Assembly (NCBI RefSeq): GCF_001632805.1
Contig: NZ_CP007220.1
Location: 1,860,001 to 1,924,000, forward strand
From: Mycobacteroides chelonae CCUG 47445
GTDB taxonomy: Bacteria; Actinomycetota; Actinomycetes; Mycobacteriales; Mycobacteriaceae
Length of the DNA stretch: 64,000 bases
Direction of reading: 5' to 3'
Shown: one piece after another, positions 15,847-23,449 of the stretch
Position numbering within the stretch: the first letter of the stretch is position 1
Layout of the letters: each line of letters opens with the position of its first letter
Position numbers and translations under genes: made by a program
The notes under the pieces: model-generated
Told to the model about the DNA's origin: nothing
Databases searched by the model: none
What the model saw: the letters and a program-made list of their open reading frames with translations, nothing else

Positions 15847-16548
15847 ATGCCTGCATCGCCGATTCCTCTCGCGGTGTTCGTGGGTTCCCTTCTGGTTGCC
15901 TGCGGCGGCGCCGGTGAGACGGTCACCCGCACCGTGACGCAGACCGTCACCGATCAGACGACGATCACCCACGACGGCGGCGGTTCGCACGAAAGTACCG
16001 GCGGCGGTGGGTCGTCCACCTCCGGCAAGGCGCCCAAGGACGACGGGCTCGCGTGGGTGCCCTACGGCCCCAAGGACCCTGCCTTCCCGACACCGGGCTG
16101 GGACGTCTACGTCTACTTCCTCAAACACGACTGCGACAGCCTCAAGAACGTCCAGAAACCCGAAGGAAACCTCTACGACGCCGCGGTGGGGGTATGCCGG
16201 GCCGCGGTGAACGGCGAAGAGAGCCAATGGGATGTCGCGACCAAGGCCTTCGCGGCGCGCGGTGCGGGTATCGAGATCGGACCGGCCCAATGTGTCGACG
16301 ACACCATCGCGGCCATGGTCAGCAAGCTCCTTGCCTGGCATGAGGCGAACCCGGGCCGCCAGCCCGAGCTGACCTACCCGCAGACCGACGGACGGACCGC
16401 ATGCTCGAAGGACAACAACAGCTTCGTGCCCCCGGACGAGACCGATTCCTCCACAACCAGTTCCACGACATCGAGCATCACCTCATCGAGCACGACCTCA
16501 GCCACGACCACCTTGAGTACGACAACCACCACCACACCGGCGCGGTGA
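15847..16548 (+). CDS. Putative lipoprotein with Ser/Thr-rich tail
   Basis: A 233-residue exported protein. The N-terminal hydrophobic segment ends in a lipobox, LLVAC, at about residues 15-19. A Gly/Ser linker (about 40-65) precedes a compact domain (about 66-175) with four cysteines (HDCDS, GVCRAA, AQCVDD, TACSK) that could form two disulfides. The C-terminal 45 residues are almost entirely Ser and Thr, likely an O-mannosylated wall-spanning tail. The four-cysteine domain resembles the central domain of several mycobacterial lipoproteins of unknown function. It converges with the membrane protein gene, with stops 2 bp apart. Confidence 0.78.
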   Translation: MPASPIPLAVFVGSLLVACGGAGETVTRTVTQTVTDQTTITHDGGGSHESTGGGGSSTSGKAPKDDGLAWVPYGPKDPAFPTPGWDVYVYFLKHDCDSLKNVQKPEGNLYDAAVGVCRAAVNGEESQWDVATKAFAARGAGIEIGPAQCVDDTIAAMVSKLLAWHEANPGRQPELTYPQTDGRTACSKDNNSFVPPDETDSSTTSSTTSSITSSSTTSATTTLSTTTTTTPAR

Positions 16549-16550
16549 GG

Positions 16551-17498
16551 TCAGTGTGAGAACTGCCAGTGCACCGAATCGTCCTCGTCCAGCACAATGA
16601 TGCTGCCGTTCTGGACGGTCCACCCCTCGGTCATCAGGAACAACCGCCCCCCGGACTCGGCCAGCAGTCGTAATCCCGTGGTGCGGTACAGCGTTTTGGG
16701 CCCGGTGGTGATCTCCTCGGTACGCACCACGGGCGAATCGATACCCAGTGGGCTCTCGCTGACCGCCGTCGCCCGGGGGAGCGACGACACCGACGCTTCG
16801 TAGCGCTGCGCATACCCCCGCCCGACGATGTCGGCGTATCCCTGCACGGCCCAGAACATTGCTGCCGCAATCACAATGCCGACGAGCACGGCTTCCAGCA
16901 CATCCGGGGGACGGGCAATGGCATTGCGTGGTCGCGCGCTTTCCTGCCCCCGGCGGCTCAAATGTCTGCCGTACACCGCCAGTGCCGTGCCGATCGCGAT
17001 CATGAGCGGCCACACCACCGTCCCGGGTTCCCAGGAGCGCGTGAATGCGGGCAGCACCACGCCCAGGATGGCGATGCCCAGCCCACCGAGCATGGTGACC
17101 CGGCAGATCACCCGGATCGCGTCGGTCATGCCGTCGCGCTCAATCTTCTCGGTCACTGCGCGATGCGCTGCCAGCCAGACGATTCCGATGACCGCAGAGG
17201 CCAGGATCGGCAGATACAGGGTGCTGATGCTGCGCAGCACATAGTCCTGGGTGGTGAAGCGGAACAGGCTCACCTCGATGCCCATCCACCGGGACTGCGC
17301 ATCGCTGCGCGCCCAACCGAAATACAGCAGCAGCGCGGTGATCATCGTCAACGGTGTTCCCACCGTGGTGATCACGGCGATGACGGGGCGAAGGATCGAC
17401 ACCGTATCCGGCGGGTCCGCGGCGGCCGGGGCACCAACTTTTCCCGGCGCATCGTCAGGTTGACGCGCTGGCTCCTCCGACGCTGCATCGGCCGGCAT
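16551..17498 (-). CDS. Membrane protein of unknown function
   Basis: A 315-residue protein with five hydrophobic spans: PVIAVITTVGTPLTMITALLL, TLYLPILASAVIGIVWLA, TMLGGLGIAILGVVLP, VVWPLMIAIGTALAVYG and VLVGIVIAAAMFWAV. They are followed by an extracytoplasmic C-terminal domain of about 100 residues. The N-terminal 40 residues are Pro/Ala-rich and cytoplasmic. No family is recognised. It is divergent from the ABC-F gene; the shared 188-bp region holds the WhiB7-like promoter on the other strand. Confidence 0.75.
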   Translation of the reverse strand: MPADAASEEPARQPDDAPGKVGAPAAADPPDTVSILRPVIAVITTVGTPLTMITALLLYFGWARSDAQSRWMGIEVSLFRFTTQDYVLRSISTLYLPILASAVIGIVWLAAHRAVTEKIERDGMTDAIRVICRVTMLGGLGIAILGVVLPAFTRSWEPGTVVWPLMIAIGTALAVYGRHLSRRGQESARPRNAIARPPDVLEAVLVGIVIAAAMFWAVQGYADIVGRGYAQRYEASVSSLPRATAVSESPLGIDSPVVRTEEITTGPKTLYRTTGLRLLAESGGRLFLMTEGWTVQNGSIIVLDEDDSVHWQFSH

Positions 17499-17535
17499 GG
17501 CAGCATGCTACGCGCGAGGGCCCTGACCTGGGAGG

Positions 17536-17573
17536 AAAATTCCCTTGCCGCCCAAGCCCGCTGCGCCTACCCT
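17536..17573 (+). promoter_or_regulatory. WhiB7-type promoter of the ABC-F gene
   Basis: AAAATT (17536-17541) is followed after three bases by a -35 TTGCCG (17545-17550), a 17-bp spacer and a -10 TACCCT (17568-17573). An AT-rich block immediately upstream of the -35 is the established hallmark of WhiB7-controlled promoters, which drive intrinsic ribosome-antibiotic resistance genes in mycobacteria. The match is by eye and the start of transcription is not known. Confidence 0.68.
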
Positions 17574-17607
17574 GGCTTGCGTCCTCGTCCCCGACGAAAG
17601 GTACGAC

Positions 17608-17678
17608 ATGGATCTGTGAGGTCTGGCATTGCGCCGACGCGCCCCCGCGCGATTTCGGCGACCCCACCTCACAGGAAG
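17608..17678 (+). promoter_or_regulatory. Leader with three-codon upstream ORF and SD-overlapping hairpin
   Basis: GAAAGG at 17596-17601 precedes ATG-GAT-CTG-TGA (17608-17619), a mini-ORF encoding MDL. Its last bases form CTGTGAGGT (17614-17622), which is the exact reverse complement of ACCTCACAG (17666-17674); CGCCG/CGGCG can pair inside. The 3' arm overlaps the first two bases of the AGGAAG binding site (17673-17678) of the ABC-F gene. A ribosome paused on the mini-ORF would open this stem. This is the layout of drug-inducible translational attenuation; the mechanism is inferred. Confidence 0.6.
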
Positions 17679-17686
17679 TCCACTCC

Positions 17687-19273
17687 ATGTCTGCTGTCAT
17701 TTCCTCGAACGCGCTTACCTATACACATCCCGACGGTTCCGTCGTTCTCGACGGACTCGACATGCTGGTTCCGGCGGGCCGTTCCGGGCTGGTCGGAGTC
17801 AACGGTTCCGGCAAGTCCACGCTGCTCAGGCTCATCACCGGAGAGCTGTCGCCGACCTCGGGAATGGTGCACACCTCGGGCCATATCGGTTACCTGCCAC
17901 AGGATCTCACCATCCGCGCCGACCAATCGGTACCCGAGCTGCTCGGTCTGACACCGGTGCTGGCGGCCATCGCGGCCATCGAGAACGGCTCCACCGACCA
18001 GGCCGACTTCGACACCGTCGGCGACGACTGGGACCTGGCCGAGCGAGTGCGCGCCGAACTGGACCGTCTCGGATTACCCGCTGCGGTGCTGGACCGCACG
18101 CTCGGAGACTTGTCCGGAGGCGAGGTGATCCGGCTCGGTTTGGCCCGGCTGCTGTTGCGGCGCCCCGATGTGCTGCTGCTCGACGAGCCGACCAACAACC
18201 TCGACGGCGAATCCCGTCGGCACCTGTACGAGCTGGTGTCGTCCTGGCAGCGCACGCTGCTGGTGGTCAGCCACGACCGTGAACTGCTGGAGCATGTGGA
18301 GCGCATCGGCGATCTGCGTGAGGGCGCTGTCACCTGGTACGGCGGCGGCTACAGCGACTACGCGGCCGCGATCACGGCCGAACAGGAGGCCGCCGCCCAG
18401 GCGATCTCAACGGCCAAGGCCGACGTGCGCCGCGAGCGCCGCGACCTGGCGGAGGCCGAACGGGTGATCGCACAGCGGCGTCGCTACGGCGCCAAGATGC
18501 AGGCCAACAAGCGCGAACCCAAGATCGTGATGGGGCTGCGCAAGCGGGCCGCGCAGGAATCGGCGGCAGCGCTCAAACAAACCCAGACCGACCGGCTGGA
18601 TAAGGCCCGCGAGAACCTGGATGAGGCACAGACCCGGCTGCGGGCCGACCGCGCCATCCGCATCGACCTGCCGGGCACCGAGGTGCCCGCCGGCCGCGTG
18701 GTCGTCGCCACCGAGAACCTGGTGCTGCGCCACGGGGTGGCGGCACATCTGGATCTACGTGGTCCGCAGCGGGTGGGATTGGTGGGGCCCAACGGTTCGG
18801 GAAAGACCACGCTGCTGCACACCATCGCGGGAACCATCCCGGCGGCCGAAGGCACTGTAACGGTGCATGTTCCGCTGGGTCTGCTTCCGCAGCGTCTTGA
18901 CCTACTGGATGATGCGCTCAGCGTCGCCGACAACGTGGCCCGCCGTGCCCCGCATGCCGACATGAATGCCATCCGCGCGCGGCTGGCGCGATTTCTGTTC
19001 CGCGGCAATGCCGCCGACAGGCTGGTCGGTGCACTGTCCGGTGGCGAACGGTTCCGGGCGACGCTGGCCGCGGTGCTGCTGGCAGACCCCGCGCCGCAGC
19101 TGCTGCTCCTCGACGAACCCACCAACAACCTGGACTTCGCCTCCTACGACGCGCTGGTGTCGGGGCTGGGGGAGTACCGGGGTGCCGTCGTCGTGGCCAG
19201 CCACGACCTCGGATTCCTTGAGGACATCGGGGCAGCGCAAACGGACTGGAGGACGGAACCGGAAATCGGGTAG
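17687..19273 (+). CDS. ABC-F family ATPase, probable ribosome-protection factor
   Basis: A 528-residue protein with two ATP-binding cassettes on one chain and no membrane segment, as in ABC-F proteins that act on the ribosome. The first cassette has Walker A GVNGSGKST (about residue 37), signature LSGGE and Walker B LLLDEPTNNLD. An alpha-helical, highly charged linker (about 215-330, rich in Arg and Lys) follows, then a second Walker A GPNGSGKTT, LSGGE and LLLDEPTNNLD. ABC-F members of this type release macrolides, lincosamides or similar drugs from the ribosome. The WhiB7-like promoter and attenuator-like leader support an antibiotic-resistance role. Drug specificity cannot be read from the sequence. 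Confidence 0.9.
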   Translation: MSAVISSNALTYTHPDGSVVLDGLDMLVPAGRSGLVGVNGSGKSTLLRLITGELSPTSGMVHTSGHIGYLPQDLTIRADQSVPELLGLTPVLAAIAAIENGSTDQADFDTVGDDWDLAERVRAELDRLGLPAAVLDRTLGDLSGGEVIRLGLARLLLRRPDVLLLDEPTNNLDGESRRHLYELVSSWQRTLLVVSHDRELLEHVERIGDLREGAVTWYGGGYSDYAAAITAEQEAAAQAISTAKADVRRERRDLAEAERVIAQRRRYGAKMQANKREPKIVMGLRKRAAQESAAALKQTQTDRLDKARENLDEAQTRLRADRAIRIDLPGTEVPAGRVVVATENLVLRHGVAAHLDLRGPQRVGLVGPNGSGKTTLLHTIAGTIPAAEGTVTVHVPLGLLPQRLDLLDDALSVADNVARRAPHADMNAIRARLARFLFRGNAADRLVGALSGGERFRATLAAVLLADPAPQLLLLDEPTNNLDFASYDALVSGLGEYRGAVVVASHDLGFLEDIGAAQTDWRTEPEIG

Positions 19274-19367
19274 TGCGGTACGCACGTCCGCAGGGTTACT
19301 TCATACGCACGCTGAGCTTGTCATGTTCCAGAACCGCGCACCCGCGGCCATGTCAAGGAGACTCACG

Positions 19368-20402
19368 ATGTGTTTCATTATCCCCCAAGATGTCCTGCTG
19401 CGATTGGCCGACGATGACAGCGTCGCCGACGATTCGCGCACGGCCCTGGCCGCCACGGCCGCATCCGAAACAGCCTGGCGTACATTGCGCGACGCGCACA
19501 CCGAGGCCACCCAGGCCGGACTGCTGGCCCGCGCCGATGCGTTCGTCGCGGTAGCCAAGGCGCTGGCCACCGCCCCCGGCACCCCAGTGTTCGACTGCAA
19601 GCACACCACCTCGCTGCCCGGTGTCACGATCGCGAATCCGGGCACCTCCACCGATACCTCCGCCAAGCACGCGTTCACCGAAACCGCAGCGGTCGCAAAG
19701 TTTTACAAGGACTGCTTCGGGCGTAACTCCGTGGACGACGAAGGCATGACGTTGGTGTCCTCCGTGCACTACAGCGTGAACTACTCCAACGCGTTCTGGA
19801 ACGGCTCGCAGATGACCTACGGCGACGGGGACGGCGAGATCTTCGTCGACTTCACCGGATCCAACGACGTGATCGGCCACGAGCTGACGCACGGCGTCAC
19901 CCAGTACACGGCGGGCCTGCTCTACAAGAACGAGGCCGGTGGCCTCAACGAGAGCATGTCGGATGTGTTCGGATCGATGTTCCGGCAGTGGAGTGCCGGA
20001 CAAACGGCCGATCAAGCCGACTGGCTGATCGGTAAGGACATCATGGGGCCGCGGGCCATCGCCAAGGGCTACACCTGCCTGCGCGATATGTCCGATCCGG
20101 GTGCCCGGCACTGCCTGGCACCGCAGCCGTCGCACTACCGCGACTACGTGCCCGGCAGCGACCCGCATGAGAGCAGCGGCATCCCCAACTACGCCTTCTA
20201 TCTCGCGGCGACCAAGCACGGCGGATACTCCTGGCAGGACGTGGGCACCGTTTGGTATGAGGCTCTGACCAGCCCGAAGGCCCGCCCCAACATGAAGATG
20301 AAGGCCTTCGCGAACCTGACGCGCGAGATCTCCGCGGCCAACGCGGCCGCCGAATCGGTGCATAAGGCGATTGACGACGCGTGGACCGCGGTCGGGCTGT
20401 AG
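19368..20402 (+). CDS. M4 (thermolysin/protealysin-like) metallopeptidase, copy 1
   Basis: A 344-residue zinc endopeptidase. The metal site is H171-E-L-T-H175 with E195 (in NEAGGLNES) as third ligand, at the same spacing as in thermolysin; DPHESSGIPNYAFYLAA holds the catalytic His region. The pro-part is short (about 50-60 residues, MCFIIPQDVLLRLA onward) and there is no signal peptide, as in protealysin-like enzymes. ATG 19368 is chosen because AAGGAG lies seven bases upstream; longer frames run through the ABC-F gene. An emfourin-like inhibitor gene starts 10 bp after the stop and a paralog follows. Confidence 0.92.
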   Translation: MCFIIPQDVLLRLADDDSVADDSRTALAATAASETAWRTLRDAHTEATQAGLLARADAFVAVAKALATAPGTPVFDCKHTTSLPGVTIANPGTSTDTSAKHAFTETAAVAKFYKDCFGRNSVDDEGMTLVSSVHYSVNYSNAFWNGSQMTYGDGDGEIFVDFTGSNDVIGHELTHGVTQYTAGLLYKNEAGGLNESMSDVFGSMFRQWSAGQTADQADWLIGKDIMGPRAIAKGYTCLRDMSDPGARHCLAPQPSHYRDYVPGSDPHESSGIPNYAFYLAATKHGGYSWQDVGTVWYEALTSPKARPNMKMKAFANLTREISAANAAAESVHKAIDDAWTAVGL

Positions 20403-20412
20403 CGTCGCCGTC

Positions 20413-20676
20413 ATGGTGGAGTACCTCATCGACAGACGGGGCGGATTCACCGGGCTTCCGGCCAGCGGTACGTGTACTGACCAGAGCTTGGACCCCGAGG
20501 CGCGACGTGCACTGGATGGACTGTTGGACAGCCCCGGGTCGCTTCCGGGCGACCCGGGTGCCGACCGCTTCACCTACACGGTGACCCGGGTCAGCGGGTC
20601 TGATCGGACCACACGGGCCATCCCGGAAAGCCTGCTTCCCGACGCCGTCCGGCAGGTCGTCAAAGAGCGCATCTGA
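20413..20676 (+). CDS. Emfourin-like protealysin inhibitor
   Basis: An 87-residue protein beginning MVEYLIDRRGGFTGL. The basic-GGF-x-G segment, the central RFTYTVTR strand and the C-terminal region AIPESLLPDAVRQVV fit emfourin, the small inhibitor encoded next to protealysin-like M4 peptidases. Its location between two M4 genes and the 10-bp spacing after the first strongly support that reading. The inhibitor would keep these signal-less peptidases inactive in the cytoplasm. Start ATG 20413 is the first that leaves the upstream stop free. Confidence 0.8.
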   Translation: MVEYLIDRRGGFTGLPASGTCTDQSLDPEARRALDGLLDSPGSLPGDPGADRFTYTVTRVSGSDRTTRAIPESLLPDAVRQVVKERI

Positions 20677-20756
20677 CGGACGGCTGGCGCGGCGGACCTG
20701 ACAGTTCACCGCGCGCGCCGAGCGGGCATCCGCATTGCCGGGTAGGCTGATTCGCA

Positions 20757-21788
20757 ATGTGCAACCGTTTCATCATCCCCCCGGCCGTACTGACGCGACT
20801 GGCTGAGGATGGTGACATCGCCGAAGACTCACGGGTCGCGCTGCTGGACACCGCGGCATCCGAATTGTCTTGGCGTACCTTGCGTAATGCGCACACGCGA
20901 GCCACCCGGACAGCAAGCGGCAATACCGTCAGCGCCGCCATCACGGCACTGGCCAAGGTCCCCGAAACGCCGGTGTTCGATTGCCGGCAGACCACCTCGC
21001 TGCCGGGTGTCGCAGTGGCCGATCCGGCCACCTCTAAGGACCCCACCGTCCAGCGGGCGTTCACCGAAACGGCTGACGTCGTGCGGTTCTACCGGGAGTG
21101 CTTCGGGCGCAACTCCGTTGACAACGCCGGCATGACGCTGATCTCGTCCGTCCACTACGGCGTCAAGTACGCCAACGCGTTCTGGAACGGTTCGCAGATG
21201 GCCTACGGCGACGGTGACGGCCAGTTGTTTCTGGACTTCACCAAGGCCAACGATGTGATCGGTCATGAACTGACACACGGGGTTACGCAATTCACCGCGG
21301 GTCTGAACTACGAGAACGAGGCCGGGGCACTGAACGAGAGTGTCTCGGATGTCTTCGGTTCGATGTTCCGGCAATGGCAGGCAGGGCAGACCGCAGACAA
21401 GGCCGACTGGCTGATCGGCAAGGACATCCTGGGCCCGCGCGCGCTCGCCAAGGGATACACCTGCCTACGTGATCTGGCCGATCCCGCTGCCGAGCACTGT
21501 CTTTCGCCGCAACCCGCCCACTATCGCGACTATGTACCCGGCAGCGATCCGCATGACGGCAGCGGCATCCCCAACCACGCCTTCTACCTTGCGGCCACCA
21601 CGCACGGCGCCAAATCCTGGGAGGCAGTGGGGACGGTCTGGTACGAGGCGCTGACCAGCCCGAAGGCGCGCAAGAACATGACATTCAAGGCTTTCGCCAA
21701 ACTCACCCGGCAGATCGCGGCCGCCCGGCCCGGTGCCGACTCACCCGCCAGCGCAGTCGACGACGCCTGGACCGAAGTCGGGTTCTAG
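20757..21788 (+). CDS. M4 (thermolysin/protealysin-like) metallopeptidase, copy 2
   Basis: A 343-residue paralog of the upstream peptidase, similar along its whole length. The zinc site is H170-E-L-T-H174 with E194 (ALNESVSD), and GSDPHDGSGIPNHAFYLAA matches the catalytic His region. It too lacks a signal peptide and begins MCNRFIIPPAVLTRLAEDG, the same N-terminal pro-segment with a Cys at position 2. Differences concentrate in residues 45-100. Both copies keep all catalytic residues, so neither looks decayed. Tandem duplication of the M4 gene with the inhibitor between is the simplest history. Confidence 0.92.
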   Translation: MCNRFIIPPAVLTRLAEDGDIAEDSRVALLDTAASELSWRTLRNAHTRATRTASGNTVSAAITALAKVPETPVFDCRQTTSLPGVAVADPATSKDPTVQRAFTETADVVRFYRECFGRNSVDNAGMTLISSVHYGVKYANAFWNGSQMAYGDGDGQLFLDFTKANDVIGHELTHGVTQFTAGLNYENEAGALNESVSDVFGSMFRQWQAGQTADKADWLIGKDILGPRALAKGYTCLRDLADPAAEHCLSPQPAHYRDYVPGSDPHDGSGIPNHAFYLAATTHGAKSWEAVGTVWYEALTSPKARKNMTFKAFAKLTRQIAAARPGADSPASAVDDAWTEVGF

Positions 21789-22084
21789 TCGCCCACATCC
21801 CAGTAGTTGGGGCAGGACACGTCGACATAGACCGTGGTATTCGCCTTCACCTGCGTGCCCGAACGGTCGGGGTTGTTGATCCCGTTGACGGTGCAGTACA
21901 CCAGCGGGGTCAAGGTGTTGCCGTTCACCCAGTTGATCTGGACCTCGTACCCCTGACTTTCCAGCGCCGAGATGGTTTCGCTGGCCGAGCCGGATCCGGC
22001 CACCGGCCAGTTGGGGTCCGCGGCCGCTATCGGCGCAAGTGACAGCGCCATCACCGCCGACACCACCACTGCTGCGAACCGCAT
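21785..22084 (-). CDS. Small secreted PASTA-like protein
   Basis: A 99-residue exported protein. The signal peptide MRFAAVVVSAVMALSLAPIAAA is followed by a mature part of about 77 residues. SGSASETISALESQGYEVQINWVNG resembles the first half of a PASTA or PASTA-like repeat (a helix then a strand), and two cysteines (VYCTVNG, VSCPNYW) could pair. Small proteins of this kind are frequent in rapid-growing mycobacteria, function unknown. ATG 22084 starts the signal peptide; the longer frame is less likely. Its stop overlaps that of the converging M4 gene within a CTAG. Confidence 0.75.
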   Translation of the reverse strand: MRFAAVVVSAVMALSLAPIAAADPNWPVAGSGSASETISALESQGYEVQINWVNGNTLTPLVYCTVNGINNPDRSGTQVKANTTVYVDVSCPNYWDVGD

Positions 22085-22159
22085 GACGAACCTCCTCCAC
22101 CATGTTAGCTCGCTCGGCTGAGGCAAGATGGGACCTCACATCCCATGAAGGAGAGACCG

Positions 22160-23299
22160 ATGACGTTCTCGTCCGAGCACGACGATTTCCGCAGTACCGT
22201 CCGCCGGTACATCGAGGAGAAGATCAACCCCCACGTCGACGAGTGGGAACGCGAGCAGATGATGCCGCTGCACGACGTGATCGCCGATATGGCCAAACTG
22301 GGGCTGGTCGGCCTCGAGTACGACCCCGAATACGGCGGACAGGGCGCCGATCACCTCTTCACGCTGGTGCTGGCCGAGGAACTGGGCCGGGTGGACCATG
22401 GCTCCTTCCCGATGGCTTTCGGAGTCCACATCGCGATGGCGACTCCCTCACTGCACAAGCACGGCACCGACGCACTCAAGCGCGAATTCCTGGCTCCGGC
22501 GCTGCAGGGCGAGCAGATCGCCGCGATCGCGGTGACCGAGCCCGACGCCGGATCCGATGTGGCCGGCATCAAGACCCACGCCCGCCGCGACGGCGACGAC
22601 TGGGTGATCAACGGCTCAAAGATGTTCATCACCAACTCGGTTCAGGCCGACTGGCTGTGTGTGCTGGCCCGCACCTCCGATGAGGGCGGATACGCGGGGA
22701 TGAGCCAGATCATCGTCCCGACCAAGACGCCCGGATACCAGGTGCGCAAGCTCGACAAGCTGGGCATGCACGCCTCCGACACCGGTCTGATCACCTTCGA
22801 CGACGTGCGGGTGCCGGTGTCCAACACCATCGGCGAAATCGGCCGCGGGTTCCAGCAGCAGATGTCGCAGTTCGTCATGGAACGCATGTTCGGCGCCTAC
22901 GGCATACCCGCCAGCGTGAACAGGGCGTTGCAGCGCACCAAGGAATACGCGTTGGCGCGCCATGTATTTGGCAAGCCACTGACCAAGAATCAGCATCTGG
23001 CCTATCAGTACGCGGGGCTGGCCGCGCGGGCCGACATGCTGGAGGTCTACAACCGCGATATCGCCGAGCGGTACATGGCGGGGGAGAACGTGACCCGCAA
23101 GGTCACCATCGCGAAGCTCACCGCCGGGCCGTTGGTTCGCGAGGCCGGTGACTGGTGTCTGCAGGTGCACGGCGGCATGGGATACATGACCGAGACGTGG
23201 ACCTCGCGGTTCTTCCGCGATCAGCGTCTGCTCAGCATCGGCGGCGGCGCCGACGAGGTGATGATGCGGGTGCTGTCTCAGATCGACGGATTCTCCTGA
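22160..23299 (+). CDS. Acyl-CoA dehydrogenase (FadE-type)
   Basis: A 379-residue flavoenzyme that would introduce the alpha,beta double bond into an acyl-CoA. Seen are the FAD/substrate motif AVTEPDAGSDVAGIKT, the WVINGSKMFITN segment, the C-terminal helical domain with QVHGGMGYMTE, and IGGGADEV, where the catalytic Glu is often found. AAGGAGAG precedes ATG 22160. The chain length specificity is unknown. It is followed by a long inverted repeat and the converging glgP gene, and no obvious operon partner is adjacent. Confidence 0.92.
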   Translation: MTFSSEHDDFRSTVRRYIEEKINPHVDEWEREQMMPLHDVIADMAKLGLVGLEYDPEYGGQGADHLFTLVLAEELGRVDHGSFPMAFGVHIAMATPSLHKHGTDALKREFLAPALQGEQIAAIAVTEPDAGSDVAGIKTHARRDGDDWVINGSKMFITNSVQADWLCVLARTSDEGGYAGMSQIIVPTKTPGYQVRKLDKLGMHASDTGLITFDDVRVPVSNTIGEIGRGFQQQMSQFVMERMFGAYGIPASVNRALQRTKEYALARHVFGKPLTKNQHLAYQYAGLAARADMLEVYNRDIAERYMAGENVTRKVTIAKLTAGPLVREAGDWCLQVHGGMGYMTETWTSRFFRDQRLLSIGGGADEVMMRVLSQIDGFS

Positions 23300-23343
23300 G
23301 GCTGGGGCCGAACGGGGGATCGGTCGGAGAAAGCCCCTTCGAT

Positions 23344-23404
23344 GTGCCCACGTCTATGCGACAAACCGGTGTCGCCGCGAAAGTTGTCGCATAGACGCGG
23401 GCAC
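23344..23404. repeat. 21-bp inverted repeat between fadE and glgP
   Basis: Arms at 23344-23364 and 23384-23404 are complementary at 20 of 21 positions, with a 19-base loop. It lies between two converging genes. No T-run follows on either side, so as a factor-independent terminator it is atypical; a bidirectional terminator or a small repeat element are both possible. Confidence 0.7.
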
Positions 23405-23449
23405 TAGGCACATGTCCTGGGAATCCCCGGGCGCCCAACCCGGCAGCGC

